A stretch of 64,000 nucleotides of DNA from Quillaja saponaria (GCA_029379385.1 CM055609.1:2046001-2110000), one strand, 5' to 3'. Shown: positions 23,911 to 37,802, counted from the stretch's first letter. The notes: a model not told the origin generated them from the sequence alone. Numbers and translations are program-made.

Positions 23911-26900
23911 TTAAACAGATAATATATTCGAAGGAGATTGCGGAGAGCCAGTTTCGAGTAAAAAGCTTCTACTGCAATATGATCTAGATGTACTTGAAGA
24001 AGAAGCCAGATATTTTACATCCCCACTGTGAAAAATAGCTTCATTTCTCTGTATTTTCCCCTTACTTCTCCTGGCTTTCCCTTCCATTTCTTCATACTCT
24101 TCGTCTTCAATAGCTTCTGCAAACTCATTGTGCATTGGGTCCGAACTCTCGTACAGAAGCCTGAGTACTTGTTTAATTGAAGGCCTAGCTCGGCCTTCTC
24201 TCTGGGTGCACCATCTCACAATGGACGCAACCGTTTGAAGCTGGTCTATGTCAAAAGACTCCCTGATACTAGGATCCACTAGTTCCATTAGTCTTGTTTC
24301 TGATGCAATGTATATCTGAGCCCATTCTACCAAATTCTTGCTATCTTGTATTGCTCGTCTCCCAGTCACTATCTCCAAAAGTAACACTCCGTAGCTGTAT
24401 ATATCACTCTTCTCAGTGAGCTCTTGAGTAACCATATATTCGGGGTCCATATAACCTGGAAGGCATTAAACATCTCATTTGCTAAGCCAAAACAACAAAG
24501 GTTACTTCCAGCCACCCCCATGCCAAAAGAAACATAAAAATAAAAAAAATTCACCTGGAGTTCCCCGGATATCAGTGTTTACTGGTTCAAAGCATATAGA
24601 ACCATCTTTGGATGCATGTGCAAGGCCAAAATCAGCAACCTGCAAAATTAGATTAACTCAGGAAATATAAACTTCTTTAAAGCATGTCTTCCAAATTTTA
24701 GTTGTTCAGACTTGTGAAATGAGGCTTACAGGAAAAGGTAAAGTTCTACACCATTCTCTTTTCTTTTTCTGAATTTTTTTTTTTGGGGCTGTCAAACTCT
24801 ACAGCATTCAGATTATCACTTTCTCCATGCATCATCACTTTCAAAGTTTTTACTATTAAGAGCAGACTAGTAAAAGAAGAATGAAGCACAACCAACAAAT
24901 ACTAAGTTGACATGTAACATACCTTAGCAACAAAATTCTCGTCCAGTAATATATTGCTAGATTTAATGTCTCTGTGGCAGAGAGGAGGGTCACAATAGAA
25001 ATGGAGGTACTCCTGCATGTACGGCAGAAAATGAAAATGAGAAAAGAAGCAGAAATCCACACTCCCCGGAATAAAGAGAAAGATAAATCTGTAACATTTA
25101 AAACAAACCAAGCAATCATAATCAGGAAGTACCAAAGCATTTGCCACATCAATGGCAATTTGAATTCTAAGTCGCCAACTGAGACGTGTTTTGCCAGGAG
25201 CTGCACAAACACAGTCAAATGAAATAGAATAGACAATATTAGATTTGAGGGCTCAAAAGAGGGAACAAGCCATTTTGTTGATATGTGTTCCACAATACCT
25301 TGATGCCTCAATATGTTGCCTATCTTAGGATTGTTATTATTGTTTATTATTATGTAAGGAACTATATATCAGTTCAAAACCTTGTAGAAAAAGGGCAAAC
25401 AATAGCAAGCGCATGCGATCCAAGAAAGCAACTAAGAGTCCTCTTGATCAAAAAGTATGAGTAGTCTTTAAAACCTACAACTTTCACATCCCAATCCCGA
25501 CCCCTGTGGCCCAAAAAATAAACAGAAGGAAAACTTGGACTGCAACAAGATATAGGAAACATACAGTGAAGATGATCCTTCAAGCTTCCATTAGCCATAT
25601 ACTCATACATCAGAAACCTGCCACGAGATGCAGAAGGGTTTAAGTAATTTAGCGGCAGACAATCTAAAAATACACATGCATATGCATACATAAAAAAAAG
25701 CACCTCTCATGACTTTTAATGCAAAAGCCTCTTAAAGCTACAAGATGCCGATGATGCAGCCTAGCGAGAAGCTCTATTTCTCTGCAGAACTCATCCTCCC
25801 CCTGCTCCGACACCTTGTTCATCCGCTTGACGGCTGCAACTAAGCCATCACTAAGATGAGCTTTGTAAACTGTTCCAAATCCCCCTTGTCCAAGGATGGT
25901 GTTGAAATCATCTGTTGCCTTCTTTATCTCCCTGTAGTTATATTTTTGAAACATAGATGAAGGACCTGCTTCCCACCCAACCCCCAATGGAAACAAAGTT
26001 AAGAACTGTTTCAGATATACTGTTGCTAAGAAACCATGTAATCACACACACATGTACAGGTAGCCTCCCTGTCCAAACAAAAAAAACAAAGATACTAAAG
26101 AAGAACCTAGAACCATACCTTCCCGAAATTTCCAAATAGCATGAGGAGGATGGAAGGTTTTTGAAGAGGCTTTATCAAAATTATCAGAATCCTCTAGCTC
26201 TTTGCTTTTCTGACGAATCAGAACTATCAGGACTATGAGCATCATAACAGCAAACGCTGTAACTGCAATGCCAATACCTGGAATCAATGTTAAGTGGTAT
26301 GAATGGTGGTTTGCCTTAAGAGGTACACCTAACAATAATTGTCTAGGGCTATCAGCAATCACTGGACTTGGAGAAGCCTCGGGAGTCAGCAAAGATGGGG
26401 ACGGCTCCAAAGCTAGCATGAAAAGTCGCAATAGATTATGGTCAATAATATAATTAAGTAAATAATTATAAGATACAAATTTGACTTCATTGATGTATAA
26501 GAAAACACATACTTCATAACATATTCGATCCGACAATGATTGGGCAACCAATAACTACTGTACCCTAGGAGAAGAGATTTCATACCACGTTTATGCTAAT
26601 ATACCAACAACTACAAGCAAAACAATATGAAACAATTGAAATAGACGGTTAACAAATTGTTTGCTTCACATGTACTTCAAAACTAGTAACAAGATAACAA
26701 AAGTTCCAAGTGTTCATACACTATAAGCACGTCTCCCTGTATAAAAGTAGAGAGAGAGTTAAAATCTTTTTTTTTTTTCTTCCAAAACTTAATCATACCA
26801 CGAGGGATGAGAAGCTCTTGAACTCCAAAAAAGCAGCTTGCAATGTCAACAGTTGATAACTCATCAACTTGGCTTGCTAGTGCAGCAAAAATGGCATCAC

Positions 26901-28458
26901 GGCATGTGCTCAATGTCATGTTATCATCAATTCCTACTACACGATGTAGGTAAACAATGCCAGCATTTAAACATTTCTTGCAAACACTTTCCTGTGCAAG
27001 CGGCAATTTGCAATTCTTGGTGACCTCCAAAAAATTAGGAGAATGCAGCATTTGTATGACAGTTTTTCGTCCCTTACACTCATAATTAACTGGAATTTTT
27101 GTCCCAAAACCACAAAAAACAGTTGCATTTCTTGGAACTCCATACAGTTGTAAGGTTCGGGATATAGATTGGAGACAGATGTCAGATAAATTCGAACTGA
27201 CCCCTAAGTTGCCTGTTGCATTTGCATAGCGAGCTACAGAAACTGCAATATTAGCATTGATATAGCGGCAACACTTCCCTCTGTCATCAATGTTAGAGCA
27301 TAAAGATGCCGCCAGAGTAAAGTTTGATCTGCCCAAATCCAAGGGGCAATCTGCAAAAGTTGCAGCAGTATGACTTTATAGATTGTAGCTCAGTTTAAAA
27401 TAAATTAGAAAGACCAGTCATTGAAACGAATCATAACAATCCTGGATATCCTGTTACTCATACATTTCATAGATCATCTTAAATTCGTTATTACTAAATA
27501 GTCAATCTGGATATAAGTTTGATAGAAAAAGTTAAATGGAAGTATCCTTTATCCACTAAACACAATTTCAGAAGTGCACTACCTGTAGACATATATAATA
27601 CTGGTACAGAATGTAGCAGCAGACCACCAAACATCATTTCAAAAAAGTCCAGAAAGTATAGCTCTTCATAGAACAAAAGGTTAGTTCAATAGCCCCAGGG
27701 AAGATAAAATGACTATTCATATTCCCTTTTGGATAAATGGGGCATTTTATGCGAGCCTTAAATGATATGAGACGCATTTGCAACTAACGCCGCTGCTTTT
27801 CTTTTTGCATTCTTGCCATGCCATTCAACAATATATTCTAGCAAACTTATCAAAAGCCCATAGACTCAAGCTGCACACAGCCACAAAAATCCCAGCTGCA
27901 GAATGACCACTTAAAAATTTGTTATAGAAGCCACAATCTCATGAGATGTATCTCCAGTTTGAGATAGAGAGAAAAAGAGAACTTCATATAGATTAAAAGT
28001 TTAAAACGTATAAAGAATAAGAATTTCCAGTTCCACGAAGACCATTTCAACCATTCCAAACAATTAATGGTTTAAAAACCCAAGAGGCAAAATTTATACT
28101 TTTTTAACATGTACATACAAAAATGCAAATGGTTAGAACTCAAAGCAGGAGAAGGACTAGAACAAAATAACAAATACAAAAATTTACATTACCAAGCAAA
28201 CCCATTCTCAGTATCACTCTTCTTGCCTCAAATGAGCCAGGGAAAACGCCGCAAAATTGGTTTAAAATAAGAATCGATAAGAAGTATTAAATCAATGCAA
28301 TATCTTCTCTCATTACTCCCAACAAAAGGAGCAAACCCGAGAAGGCAAGCAAAAAGAACAATTAAATGAACTAGGTACCAACCCGCCATGGTTACAGGAA
28401 GCTTCATCATTCCTAAAAATGCCAACAAAACCAGCAAGGAGGCCATTGGGTACATCAT
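23911..28458 (-). CDS. Receptor-like protein kinase with SPARK extracellular domain, nine exons
   Basis: Exons on the minus strand: 28458-28383, 27350-26799, 26412-26119, 25965-25704, 25617-25565, 25200-25133, 25012-24923, 24639-24555 and 24455-23911. All phases agree and give 674 aa. Order: signal peptide (MASLLVLLAFLGMM...), Cys-rich SPARK ectodomain with several N-glycosylation motifs (~25-205), Pro/Ser-rich stalk, one membrane span (~250-275), then a kinase domain. Kinase marks are all present: GQGGFGTVYKA, K354 in AAVKRM, HRD at 448-450 (an RD kinase), DFG at 468-470 and YMDPEY. It should sit in the plasma membrane and signal as an active kinase. It resembles the Arabidopsis At1g49730/At3g19300 group, whose ligands are unknown. 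An in-frame ATG at 28548 would add 30 aa before the signal peptide; I prefer 28458. Confidence 0.92.
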
Positions 28459-30888
28459 GGTCGAGTCGAAGAGGGAAAGCTCAGCAGGGGAAGAAGGAAA
28501 GGGCGTGAAAGTACTGGACAAGCGTATATTAGCTAGTATTGGGAACACAACAAGGTATATACAAACAAGAGAAGGTTAATTAAGAATACTATCGTGCGCG
28601 TGTGTTAGATAGAAAGAGGCTTAGAGGGCAATGACTAACTAGAACAACTTTTTAAAATGGCAAATGGGCATGCTTGCCTCAACCTCATCCCTCATCTGGG
28701 CCTCGAGTTAAAACCAGAAATATTTATTCGGACTAAAAAAAATTTGGGACTGAGATTCATATGAATTATTATAAATAAAAGAACATAAATTTCACACTCT
28801 TTTCCAATTAAACTGTAGTGGTCATTAACTGTACAGTGACAGGAGTGAGTGGACCAAGAATCGCAGTGTAATTGACAAAGTGGGATTCAGTTCACAGTCA
28901 CAGGTATTCATTCAGGCTCTGGGGCCTAAACTTTGCCAAAAAGTCACTGCTTGCACAAACTCGTTGCCATTTTCAACTCGTGAATGATTAAACATCACTC
29001 TTTCGAGTTTGAAGTTTGTTCCTTAATCAAAACAAGATTCGTATAGCTAGGAAACCCACCCCTTTTGGGAAGCGACACCATTTTTATATTTTAGTGGTTT
29101 ACTGGTTCTACCAAGCACAGGTTGTCACAGCTCAGAGGTTCCATTAGGCTCCTACAATGGACTTGGCAGCATGTGAGGTACTTTGTATTGTAATGGTCCT
29201 AATAGACACCGGGTGGCGGGTTCTGAAGGTGAAGCGGGTCCCAACGTTGTTGGTGTTTTTTTATTTGCTACGAATAGCGTAAGATAGCCGCTGCGGCCCA
29301 AAACATGGGACGGATGATGCATGTCTGTTTCTGTTGGAACACGGGCATGTTTTTATATGTTAAAGGAGACATGCTCAAGAGTTATACATGTTTTATATAA
29401 CGAGATTAAAAGTAAAAATAGACTCGTATAAAAAATTAATTAAATTTGATTCTTAATGAATAATTGATGTATTAATTTAGTTAATTTTTTATCTTTAAAA
29501 TAAATTTCATTTTCTTTTTTGATTTCTTACTACTATCTTTATATATTTTGGATGTGTATCTAACTTTTTAGAAACTTTTTAACTACTTAGTTCAAACATA
29601 TCATATATTTGTAGGTAAAAATTATTCATCTTAGTTAATAAAAGAAATTCAAATTTTATTTTACAATTTCACCTTACATTTTATGGGTAAAATCTCTAAT
29701 TGGCTGGAAAAACATGTAAAAACATATAACTTATTAATATCATTATTCTTTGACATTATTATCATATGTTCTTCTTTTATTTTCTCTTCTATTACCTAAC
29801 AAGCATTTTTTTTTTTTATGGAAAACGTTAAGGAATTTAATATTCTTTTAGTCCTTAATTTGTTGTTAATATGTATTTTATAATTATCAAAAGAGTTTAA
29901 AAATAAAACTCAAAATTGACTTGTATAAAAAATTAATGAAATTCGATTTGAACATTTAACGAATAATTTACTTACTAATTCAGTTAATTTTTTATATAAA
30001 AAAAAATCTCCATCTTTTTTTCTATTTTGCACGAGCATCATCACACTTTTTAAGTGTGAGTCTAATCTCGTAGAGTCCCTCTTTAGCGCTGAGTTCAAGT
30101 GTGTTTTACCACTTAAACCAAGTCTTATAGGTAAAAAATCTTCATCTTAGTTAATAAAAAAGAAATCAAATTTTATTTTACAATTTCACCTAACAATTTT
30201 TTATTTCTAAAATAGAAAATTAAGTTGGGTATCCCACACATTTTGGCAAAGAACATTAAGTCCCACCGCACCTATATCGGGGCCAAAGCTAAAATTCTTC
30301 TTAGGTACCTAAGAATTTAAGTTAGGAGTAAAATCTCCATTTGGATACAAGAACGTGTAAAAACATAAACCCTATTAACATCATTATTCTTTGACATTAT
30401 TATCACACGTTCTTCTTTTATTTTCTCTTCTATCACCTAACAAGCTTCTTTTTTTTTTTTTTTTTATGGAAAACATTAAGGAATTTAATATTCCTTTCGT
30501 CCTTAATTTGTTGTCAATATGTATTTTATAATTATCAAACAAATTATTTGGTGATTGGTAAATTTGTACGTACATTTTTTCTCTAGCCAAACTCCCAGTT
30601 GTAATTACAGAATGCTGAAATGGTAATTGGGGGGCCAATGGGAGAAAAACTTAATATTGGTAGAACTCATCAAAAAAAATTTCTCTTCTATAAAAGAAAA
30701 AAAGAATTTGGCCCTCTGTAAACTAATTTGATAATAAACTAATCAAAGAGTGTAAAATATATATAGATTATAGATTTTCATCCTTGCCCATTGAAAATCT
30801 CCAAGTGTCATTCCTATTTCATGTATATATATCAATACCCATGAACCTATTTTCTTTACTAAAGAAAAGAAGACGACCAAAACCAGAA
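28459..30888. other. Intergenic with a degraded local duplication
   Basis: The right flank of the kinase gene (28459-29330) is probably its promoter. From 29400 to 30540 the DNA contains a partly duplicated AT-rich segment (separate entry). Nothing coding is supported. The last ~150 bases, including TATATATA near 30822-30830, are a plausible core promoter for the PI-PLC-like gene. Confidence 0.4.
29410..30539. repeat. Diverged direct duplication, two units of about 0.5-0.6 kb
   Basis: Three blocks recur in the same order. First, 29410-29490 recurs near 29915-29990. Second, 29611-29674 recurs at 30127-30195 (GTAAAAA..TTCATCTTAGTTAATAAAA...). Third, 29687-29890 recurs at 30328-30539 with roughly 90% identity by eye. 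The third block contains CATTATTCTTTGACATTATT and ATGGAAAAC.TTAAGGAATTT. The second unit carries an extra ~130 bp near 30200-30325. This is a tandem duplication or two copies of one transposon family. Confidence 0.7.
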
Positions 30889-32605
30889 ATGGAGGTAGGT
30901 GCATGTTCTCCCAAATCATCTTGTTAATTTGCACTGTGGTGACAAGGATGTAAAACTCTGCTTTCACTTGCAGAACACACTTTTGATTGCCACTTTGTTC
31001 ATCACAATTCTTCTCTTTAATTGTTCATTTGCTCTCAAGGTTAAACCCACTAATACCAATTGATAGAATTTGCATTTAGCTGAATTTTTTTTCCTTTTTG
31101 TTAACAAGTGCTATGCATGAAATAGATCGGATCATATGATCTGATTCTAATTAAATTTATCTTATATACAACATAATTTTGTGTTAAATTCATGAACCGA
31201 ATCTCACTCCATTCAATTCGATTTAAATCTCACAATTTATAATTCATTTCGAATATATTACAAATAATTAGTTTTTTTATAAGTAATTAACTAATAAATT
31301 GCTAGTAAGTCAAACGATTTAGTAGCAAACTATTTTGATATAAAATTAACACGTAAATCGCTAAGCTTTTAGACGATTTAGGCACAATTTGCTTTCCTTC
31401 CTACAGCTAGCGCTCTAACTCTGATAAATTGTTTTTGACAGATGGGAGAAATATGCAACCAAGAAGACTCCATTGTCGATCAACTTAATGTATGTATTTT
31501 CTAATAAGCAAATTGTTTCGTACATAAAACTCGTCTTTTTTATCAAACAACTCGTCCGCAGAATGGTGTGAGAGGACTAATGCTTGATATGTATGACTTC
31601 GAAAATGACACATGGTTATGTCACGGCCAATGCAATGACTTTACAGCTTTTGTAAGTGATTAAACAGTTGAAAATTTATTATTAATTTGTATTCATTTTC
31701 CATATTAATTAGACTAATATAATGGATATGAAATCCCATAATTCCATTCAACAGATTCCTGCCATTAGTGTTCTTAAAGAGATTCAAGCATTTCTTGAAT
31801 CACACCCAACAGAAATTATTACCATAATCATTGAAGATTATGTTACATCCCCAAATGGGCTAAACAAAGTGTTTGATGCAGCTGGCCTTAGAAAATTCTG
31901 GTTTCCAGTATCTAAAATGCCCAAAAATGGTAAAAATTGGCCAACAGTTACTTATATGATTAAGAACAATCTAAGGTTAGTTGTGTTTACTTCAATTGCT
32001 TCTAAGGAGTTGCCTCAAGGAATTGCCTACCAATGGAATTATGTGGTAGAACACCAATGTAAGTCTTCTTATATATCATTCTTTTATGTTATTGGGGTAA
32101 CGACTATATAATAGGAGATAATTGTCTTCTGAACGTGTAAATTATTGCTAACTATGATCGGATTTTAAAATTATAGACGTGGATAGTGGAATGAAAGATG
32201 GTTTATGTCCAAATCGTAACGAGTCATCTCCCATGAACACAATCAGAAGGTCACTAGTCCTAGTAAACTATTTTCCAAGTAGCCCAAATGTAGATGAAGC
32301 TTGCAAGGAAAACTCAGCTCCATTGCTTGGCATGGTTAATACATGTTACAAAGTAGGTGGTAATAGATGGCCTAACTTCATTGCCGTTGATTTTTACAAG
32401 GTAAAAGCTCATATACATGAAAGACATTCATTCATATATATAAAAGAGATAGAACCAAGCTACTAGATGAAAAAAAATTGATGCATAAATTAGTGTAGTT
32501 TGAAATTAATAAGATTTGTTTGTATGAATAATTCAGAGAAGCGATGGTGTAGGAGCCCCAAAAGCAGTAGATGTTGCAAATGGATATTTAGTTGGTGGGC
32601 ATTGA
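30889..32605 (+). CDS. Truncated PI-PLC X-domain protein, probably a decaying gene
   Basis: Seven exons join in phase: 30889-30894, 30974-31039, 31442-31489, 31562-31651, 31755-32058, 32177-32400 and 32537-32605 (268 aa). A signal peptide ([16 protein letters not shown]...) leads directly into [11 protein letters not shown] and then the conserved [34 protein letters not shown] and [15 protein letters not shown]. Plant proteins of this class (GPI-anchored or secreted, near At5g67130) normally have a Cys-rich N-terminus and the WLxTHNSF/AF segment with the first catalytic histidine before that point. Both are absent, and the ~400-bp intron before exon 3 does not contain them. The C-terminus also stops early: the family CGCxN motif reads GGH followed by TGA. 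Only the second histidine remains, so phosphodiesterase activity is unlikely. It could be expressed as a defective protein or be a pseudogene. Confidence 0.75.
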
Positions 32606-35600
32606 AATATTGGTCATTTGAAGGTATACACAAACACTAACTAAATAATATTAGTTTCTTCTAGAAGTTGCTTTCTTATGTTTGTACATTAGGCTACCCA
32701 TTATAGCAAATGGAGAATTCTTTCTTTTTAACTAGTATTAGTTTAATTTTATTTGTAGGAAAATCTGCAACTGTGACTTTTGGAGATGGTAATTTACCTT
32801 ATAATGATGAGGTATAAAAATGTCATTTTATCTTTGGATAAGGAAACTATAAAACTCTTCAGTACAGGTCATTTTTGTTTTGAATTGTGGATCAGCTTTT
32901 AGTTACCAGGCCTAGTTTATGGCCTAAATTCAAATAAATGAAGATGGGCTATGATGATGGGTCTGACCCGAAAAGAAATTCGGATAATGGGCTTGGCTCT
33001 TAAAAGAGACTAGTATTAATGGGCTTGGAATGTATTGGTAAACCTTGGATTGGTCAGACCTTTTTTATGAATGGCCCGAACCATATTTGTCATCTGCTTT
33101 ATAGTTTAATTTTGTTCTTCTTTTGGTGGTTAAAGCAGGAAACAAAATCCTTCTTTGCATCTCTGATAAGGTTTAATATAATTGTACATGAATCATGAAT
33201 ACTTAAAAGCTTAAACAAACATAATGTCATCAATCTGTATGCACAGCTCAAGACATTTTTCGGGGTTCGAGGTTAATGTGTTCTTAATGATACATTAACA
33301 TGCAGCATTTTCGGTTTAAATTCTACTTATTAATTAATTCAAGTTTTATTTGCCCCATAATTAAACAATACTGAGAATAAACAAAGAAATAGTAATTGTT
33401 AATAGGGATGCTACTCCTCAATCTTTTTTCTTTTTTATTCTTGGAAAAGCAAATATTCTATTTCTTTTTCTTTTGATTGTTTGATTTTTTTTTTTCTCTT
33501 TGTAAGTTTAGGTCTAGAATATTCCAACTCAAATATGTTCATCATTAATAGACATTAACATAGATGCGTTGTAAAAGTGCTAAAGACCCACGTGAAGGAT
33601 CATGGATTTCCTAACTCCTATGATCCAAATTAACAAATGACTTGGACAATAATATTGCCATCACAAAAAGGGCATCCTTTTCCTCCGCGATTGGGGTGTG
33701 GATTTTTTATTTTGCTTTAAATTATTACCATTTGCTCTATCCATTAGAATGCTATAGGTTTATGAATTTTATTTTTATTTAACAGTTTGATGTGCCGGAC
33801 CTATTTAATATGCATAACTTGATTAATTATATTTTTTATTTAAAAGTAAATTTATGAGAATCTTATTACTATTTCTCTTAAAATAATTCGAACACATAAA
33901 ATCAATAAATAAATCACATAACCGTGTGTTCAGTAATTAAGAGAAAACGTGGGTAGTTATTAGAAGTGTAAGGTTCAAACTTGTATTCTCATATTAGAAA
34001 AGCAGTTTGTTTACTACTTACACCTAACTCTTGTTAGTTATTTTACTTTAATTAATCTTATTTATGAGGAGAGAAATAAATTTATATTTGAGGAGAGTGT
34101 ACGTAGTTATAGTTATTAAGATGATAGTTTTTTTTTTTTTTTTATCATGTAGTTAAAATTAATAAAAAATTTAATAGGATATATTATAAAGTAGGATACA
34201 ATAAGTATCCTTCCTTTTATAATATGGATATGCACATCCTCATGTCTTTTTGCTTAGTATGGAACAAATTAAAATTTGGGAAAATGGAGGTGAGTTATGG
34301 ACCACATCAACATGAGAAGTATAAATGGACACGTGTTACTCAGATAAATGAACAGCATGGGAAGTAGATTCAATTATTTGATTTTAATTATGTTATAGGA
34401 CCACAAATAAATGAAAGAAATCACAAGGCCATGTAGCTAGGCTTGAGTTGGTTTTTTCTTTTTTTTTGGGAACGAAAAATTAAGAAATAATAGATTATTT
34501 TTTTTAACTCTTAGACCAAGACAACGAGATTGAAAATGATCACTAAAAAGTGTATGTGAAGTAACTCAAACTCAAAAGAAAACTAAACAAATCACTTATT
34601 GCTAAATTAAGCATTCCAGTTGCCTTATTTAAATAGATAGTGGGTAACTAAATAATAATCTTTGAAAAAAAAAATGAAAAAAAGAGAGTAGATTTTAGGG
34701 GTTGAAAGTTGAAAGCAAAGCCACCTAAGTGCTTGCTTTGCTTGAGGAGAGGTGCTGATGAATCCTCATCCACTGAGAGCCTATTACTGCCAATATTCAT
34801 GAGATAGTTAATAAAAAAATATTGGTTGTTAACTTTTAGGTACTCTTAAGAATTTATTTATTTTAATCAGCTATTATGAGACATTATTACTGTTTCACTT
34901 TATAGGTTTAGAGATTTAATATTGCATGTAAGTTGTTGCTTCCTTAGCATCACATATTGATTAGTATTATAAAAAATAATAATTATAGACATTAATATAA
35001 TTAGATTTGTTTTTTATAAACAAACTTGGGAAATGTACATTGAGCATTGTGCCGAGAATTATTTTTTTTTGTCGCTTTAACTAATGTGATTTTTTATGGT
35101 AAGATCCTTCATTATGAGTCATTGGCCAATAGTAATAAATTTGTCTCAATAAAATTTTTGAAATTTTTTCCATGAGTCTTAATCATATAATACTTACCAT
35201 TGAAAAAAATCCGATAACATTATTATAAGAATATATAATTAAAATTCATATTCTAACTCATTATAATTTTTAAATGATCGAGGTAATAGTTTATAATTAA
35301 TTAACTAAAGTATATTTTAAATCATGCATATGATTTATTTTGTATCAAAATTAAGCTCCTCTGTATTCTGGCATAAAGTGTTATTGGGTGGTTACCGTTC
35401 AAATTAACAAAAAAATAATTCACATATTATGAACTTGAGTTTTAGCCTTTTTTTTTTTTTTTTTTTACATTTTTGTTTTATTCTTTAAGATTTTACACTG
35501 GTGTGATCTTCTATCTGCAAATCAAATCAAACATTTGGATTCCTACTTATACATTCCCTCTATTCTTCTAATTTAATTTTTTTTGAAAAATTCTATAAAA

Positions 35601-36392
35601 ATATCTAGTACATCGTATAAAAGAAACCCAAAAAAGAAAAAAAAAAACCTCGGAAACCATCTATTGACACTATTCAAACTATATGAAGAAACTTTATTAC
35701 AAAATAAACTATATGATTTCGGAAAAAAGTTATGTATATCACAAAGGGTAACATATGTTAACCTTTATCATTATACCAAAAGATATGTAATATATATATG
35801 TGACAAATGCTATATTATATTATTTTTGGACTAACCAATTTTCAAAAAGTTTAAGAGTTGTCCCCTTGAGAAGAAAATATTTAATACCATCCTTTTAAGC
35901 ACTGAATTAGAGGAAGATTACTAATTATTAGTTTGAAATTTCTTAAAGAATTAATCAGAAACTAGACATTTCATTACGATGTGACAATTAATCTAATTAT
36001 TTATTAACCGTATCTAACTAACATTATAACAATATGCTCTTATATTTATAATATAAAAAAAACTCTGACAAATATGCTTTCTTACCCGATCATCCACTCA
36101 AATGTAAAGAGATAATGAGATAGAAAAAGGAAAAATAAAATAATTTTTTTTTCCTTTTCTTTTTTTTTTATTAATAATTGATTGATGGTGGAAATTATTA
36201 TTTTTGCATGAATGAGAATTTGTTGGTCACCATTTTCTGTCGCCGAGATTCAACTCTAATCAATATTTATCGAAAACGAATATAATTATTATTGAAAATT
36301 ATCTGAAACGAAAGATAATCATTAACTGATGATCGAAAATGACGACCAATACAATATAGATAGAGTTTTGAACTATTTATTGAGTGTAATTA
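32606..36392. other. AT-rich intergenic region
   Basis: Just past the PI-PLC-like stop, 32760-32790 contains remnants of the family's last exon (ACTTTTGGAGAT), now untranslated. Beyond that are 3.5 kb of AT-rich DNA with long T and A runs (for example 34130-34143, 35447-35466) and no supported gene. Confidence 0.4.
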
Positions 36393-36662
36393 CTAAGTAT
36401 GCCCAAGAGATTGTTTTGAAGAGCAGGTAAGATAATTACATAATAGTAGTTCGTGCCTGGTTGAATAAGGTTTACCTAAAAGGGACCCACTCATGAAGAA
36501 AAGCAACCCCACTGACACTACCGTGATTGTTATCAACAAGAAAATTACTTTGCCCCAATAAAGGAGTGGAGGGACAACCTGGACCCGCACATTCCTCTGT
36601 AATCGCCACTCATCTTTCTTTGACCTTTGACTGCCCACTACCATCGGTCCATCCCCATCCAT
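36393..36662 (-). CDS. Hypothetical small single-pass membrane protein
   Basis: An 89-codon ORF stands out in an otherwise AT-rich spacer because of its normal codon content. It has a polar, basic N-terminus (SQRSKKDEWRLQRNVRVQV) followed by one clear hydrophobic span (VIFLLITITVVSVGLLFFMS), then a short tail. I do not recognise a family. The GT in GGTAAACC after the membrane span could also be a splice donor, so the ORF may be a first exon. It may equally be a chance ORF. Confidence 0.3.
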   Translation of the reverse strand: MDGDGPMVVGSQRSKKDEWRLQRNVRVQVVPPLLYWGKVIFLLITITVVSVGLLFFMSGSLLGKPYSTRHELLLCNYLTCSSKQSLGHT

Positions 36663-37802
36663 CCTTCTTCACTAATTATATCTTCATATTTCAAACTTAA
36701 TCATACAATTCTTTGCCATGTCCTCATATTTTCATTATTTTTTCAAATCTCCATTTAGATATTATGCATTTATTCAAACATCAATCAATCTCTAAATTCA
36801 CTACTTTGTGTCTACTACTCCCCTTTTTTTTTATTTTTCAAGTTTAAATTATAAATTATAAATAATTCTATCACGATGGTATTATCAATAATTAATTATT
36901 CTAATATTTAAATTTATTTTCTCACTTTAATATTACTGTTCCTAACTCTTAAATAAATACATATTCTTACCTATCAAGTAAATCATATTATTAAATTTTA
37001 ACTTCTTAAGCATCAAGTAATTATTATTATTTTATTAAAATGTTAATTAATTAGTTAGGTCTTTGTATACATAATAAGAGAAGCAATTTGATTTATCATG
37101 AACTTCATTCCTTTCTTAATTACGCAATAGCTTAAGAAAATTACTAAAAAATAATTGGGTAAATGAAAGTTACCCATTTATATTTGCTTTGTACCATACA
37201 AATTAACATTGTGAAGCATTCCAGCCTGTCCTTTCCAAAACTAACCATCAAAGCAGGGTCAAGGAGGAAAAGCAAAGAAGAAAAAGGGCAGGAGTAGGAA
37301 GGCAAAAAGAGAGCCAAGAAAAAGCCTACTAATTACAAAGGAAACTAGGAAAGGGACATCCAGTGGTAAAAGTCCAGGGGCTCCACAACAAACTCAGCTC
37401 AATTCAATTATATTGCTCAATCAAATATTTCAAGAACCAGTAATAATAAACAAACAAACAACTAATGAATGAATCCCATTAACTTGATGTTAACAAGAGT
37501 AGGATTTTAGACAGCAAATGTGGGACCCAGTCATACATTTCATTTGACCAATCCTCTCTATTTCTTTCCCTCCCAACCATGGTTAGGTTTCAAAGTTAAA
37601 TGCAAACCACACGTGTGGGCAGGAGTCAGATGAGGGCAGTCCCTCTCTAGTATAACTTTGTTGGGTATGTCCCTCTGTTCCATTTCGTATAAGAACAAAC
37701 AAAGCAAAGAGTAACACAGCCAAACAGAATTTGCAGGTTGTTCAGATTTAGTCTTATAGAGAGAGAAGAGAAGAGGAGAGAAAGAGAGAGAAACAAACAG
37801 AA
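36663..37802. other. Upstream region of the U-box gene
   Basis: AT-rich to about 37200, then a more balanced promoter-like stretch. A TTTGACC W-box core lies near 37542-37548, and a purine-rich GAGA tract at 37758-37792 forms the immediate 5' leader. W-boxes fit pathogen- or stress-inducible PUB genes, but this is inference. Confidence 0.4.

Noticed and set aside
28459..28548. Longer N-terminus of the receptor kinase from ATG 28548
   Set aside because: It would bury the signal peptide behind 30 polar residues. The downstream ATG pair is more likely, though not proven.
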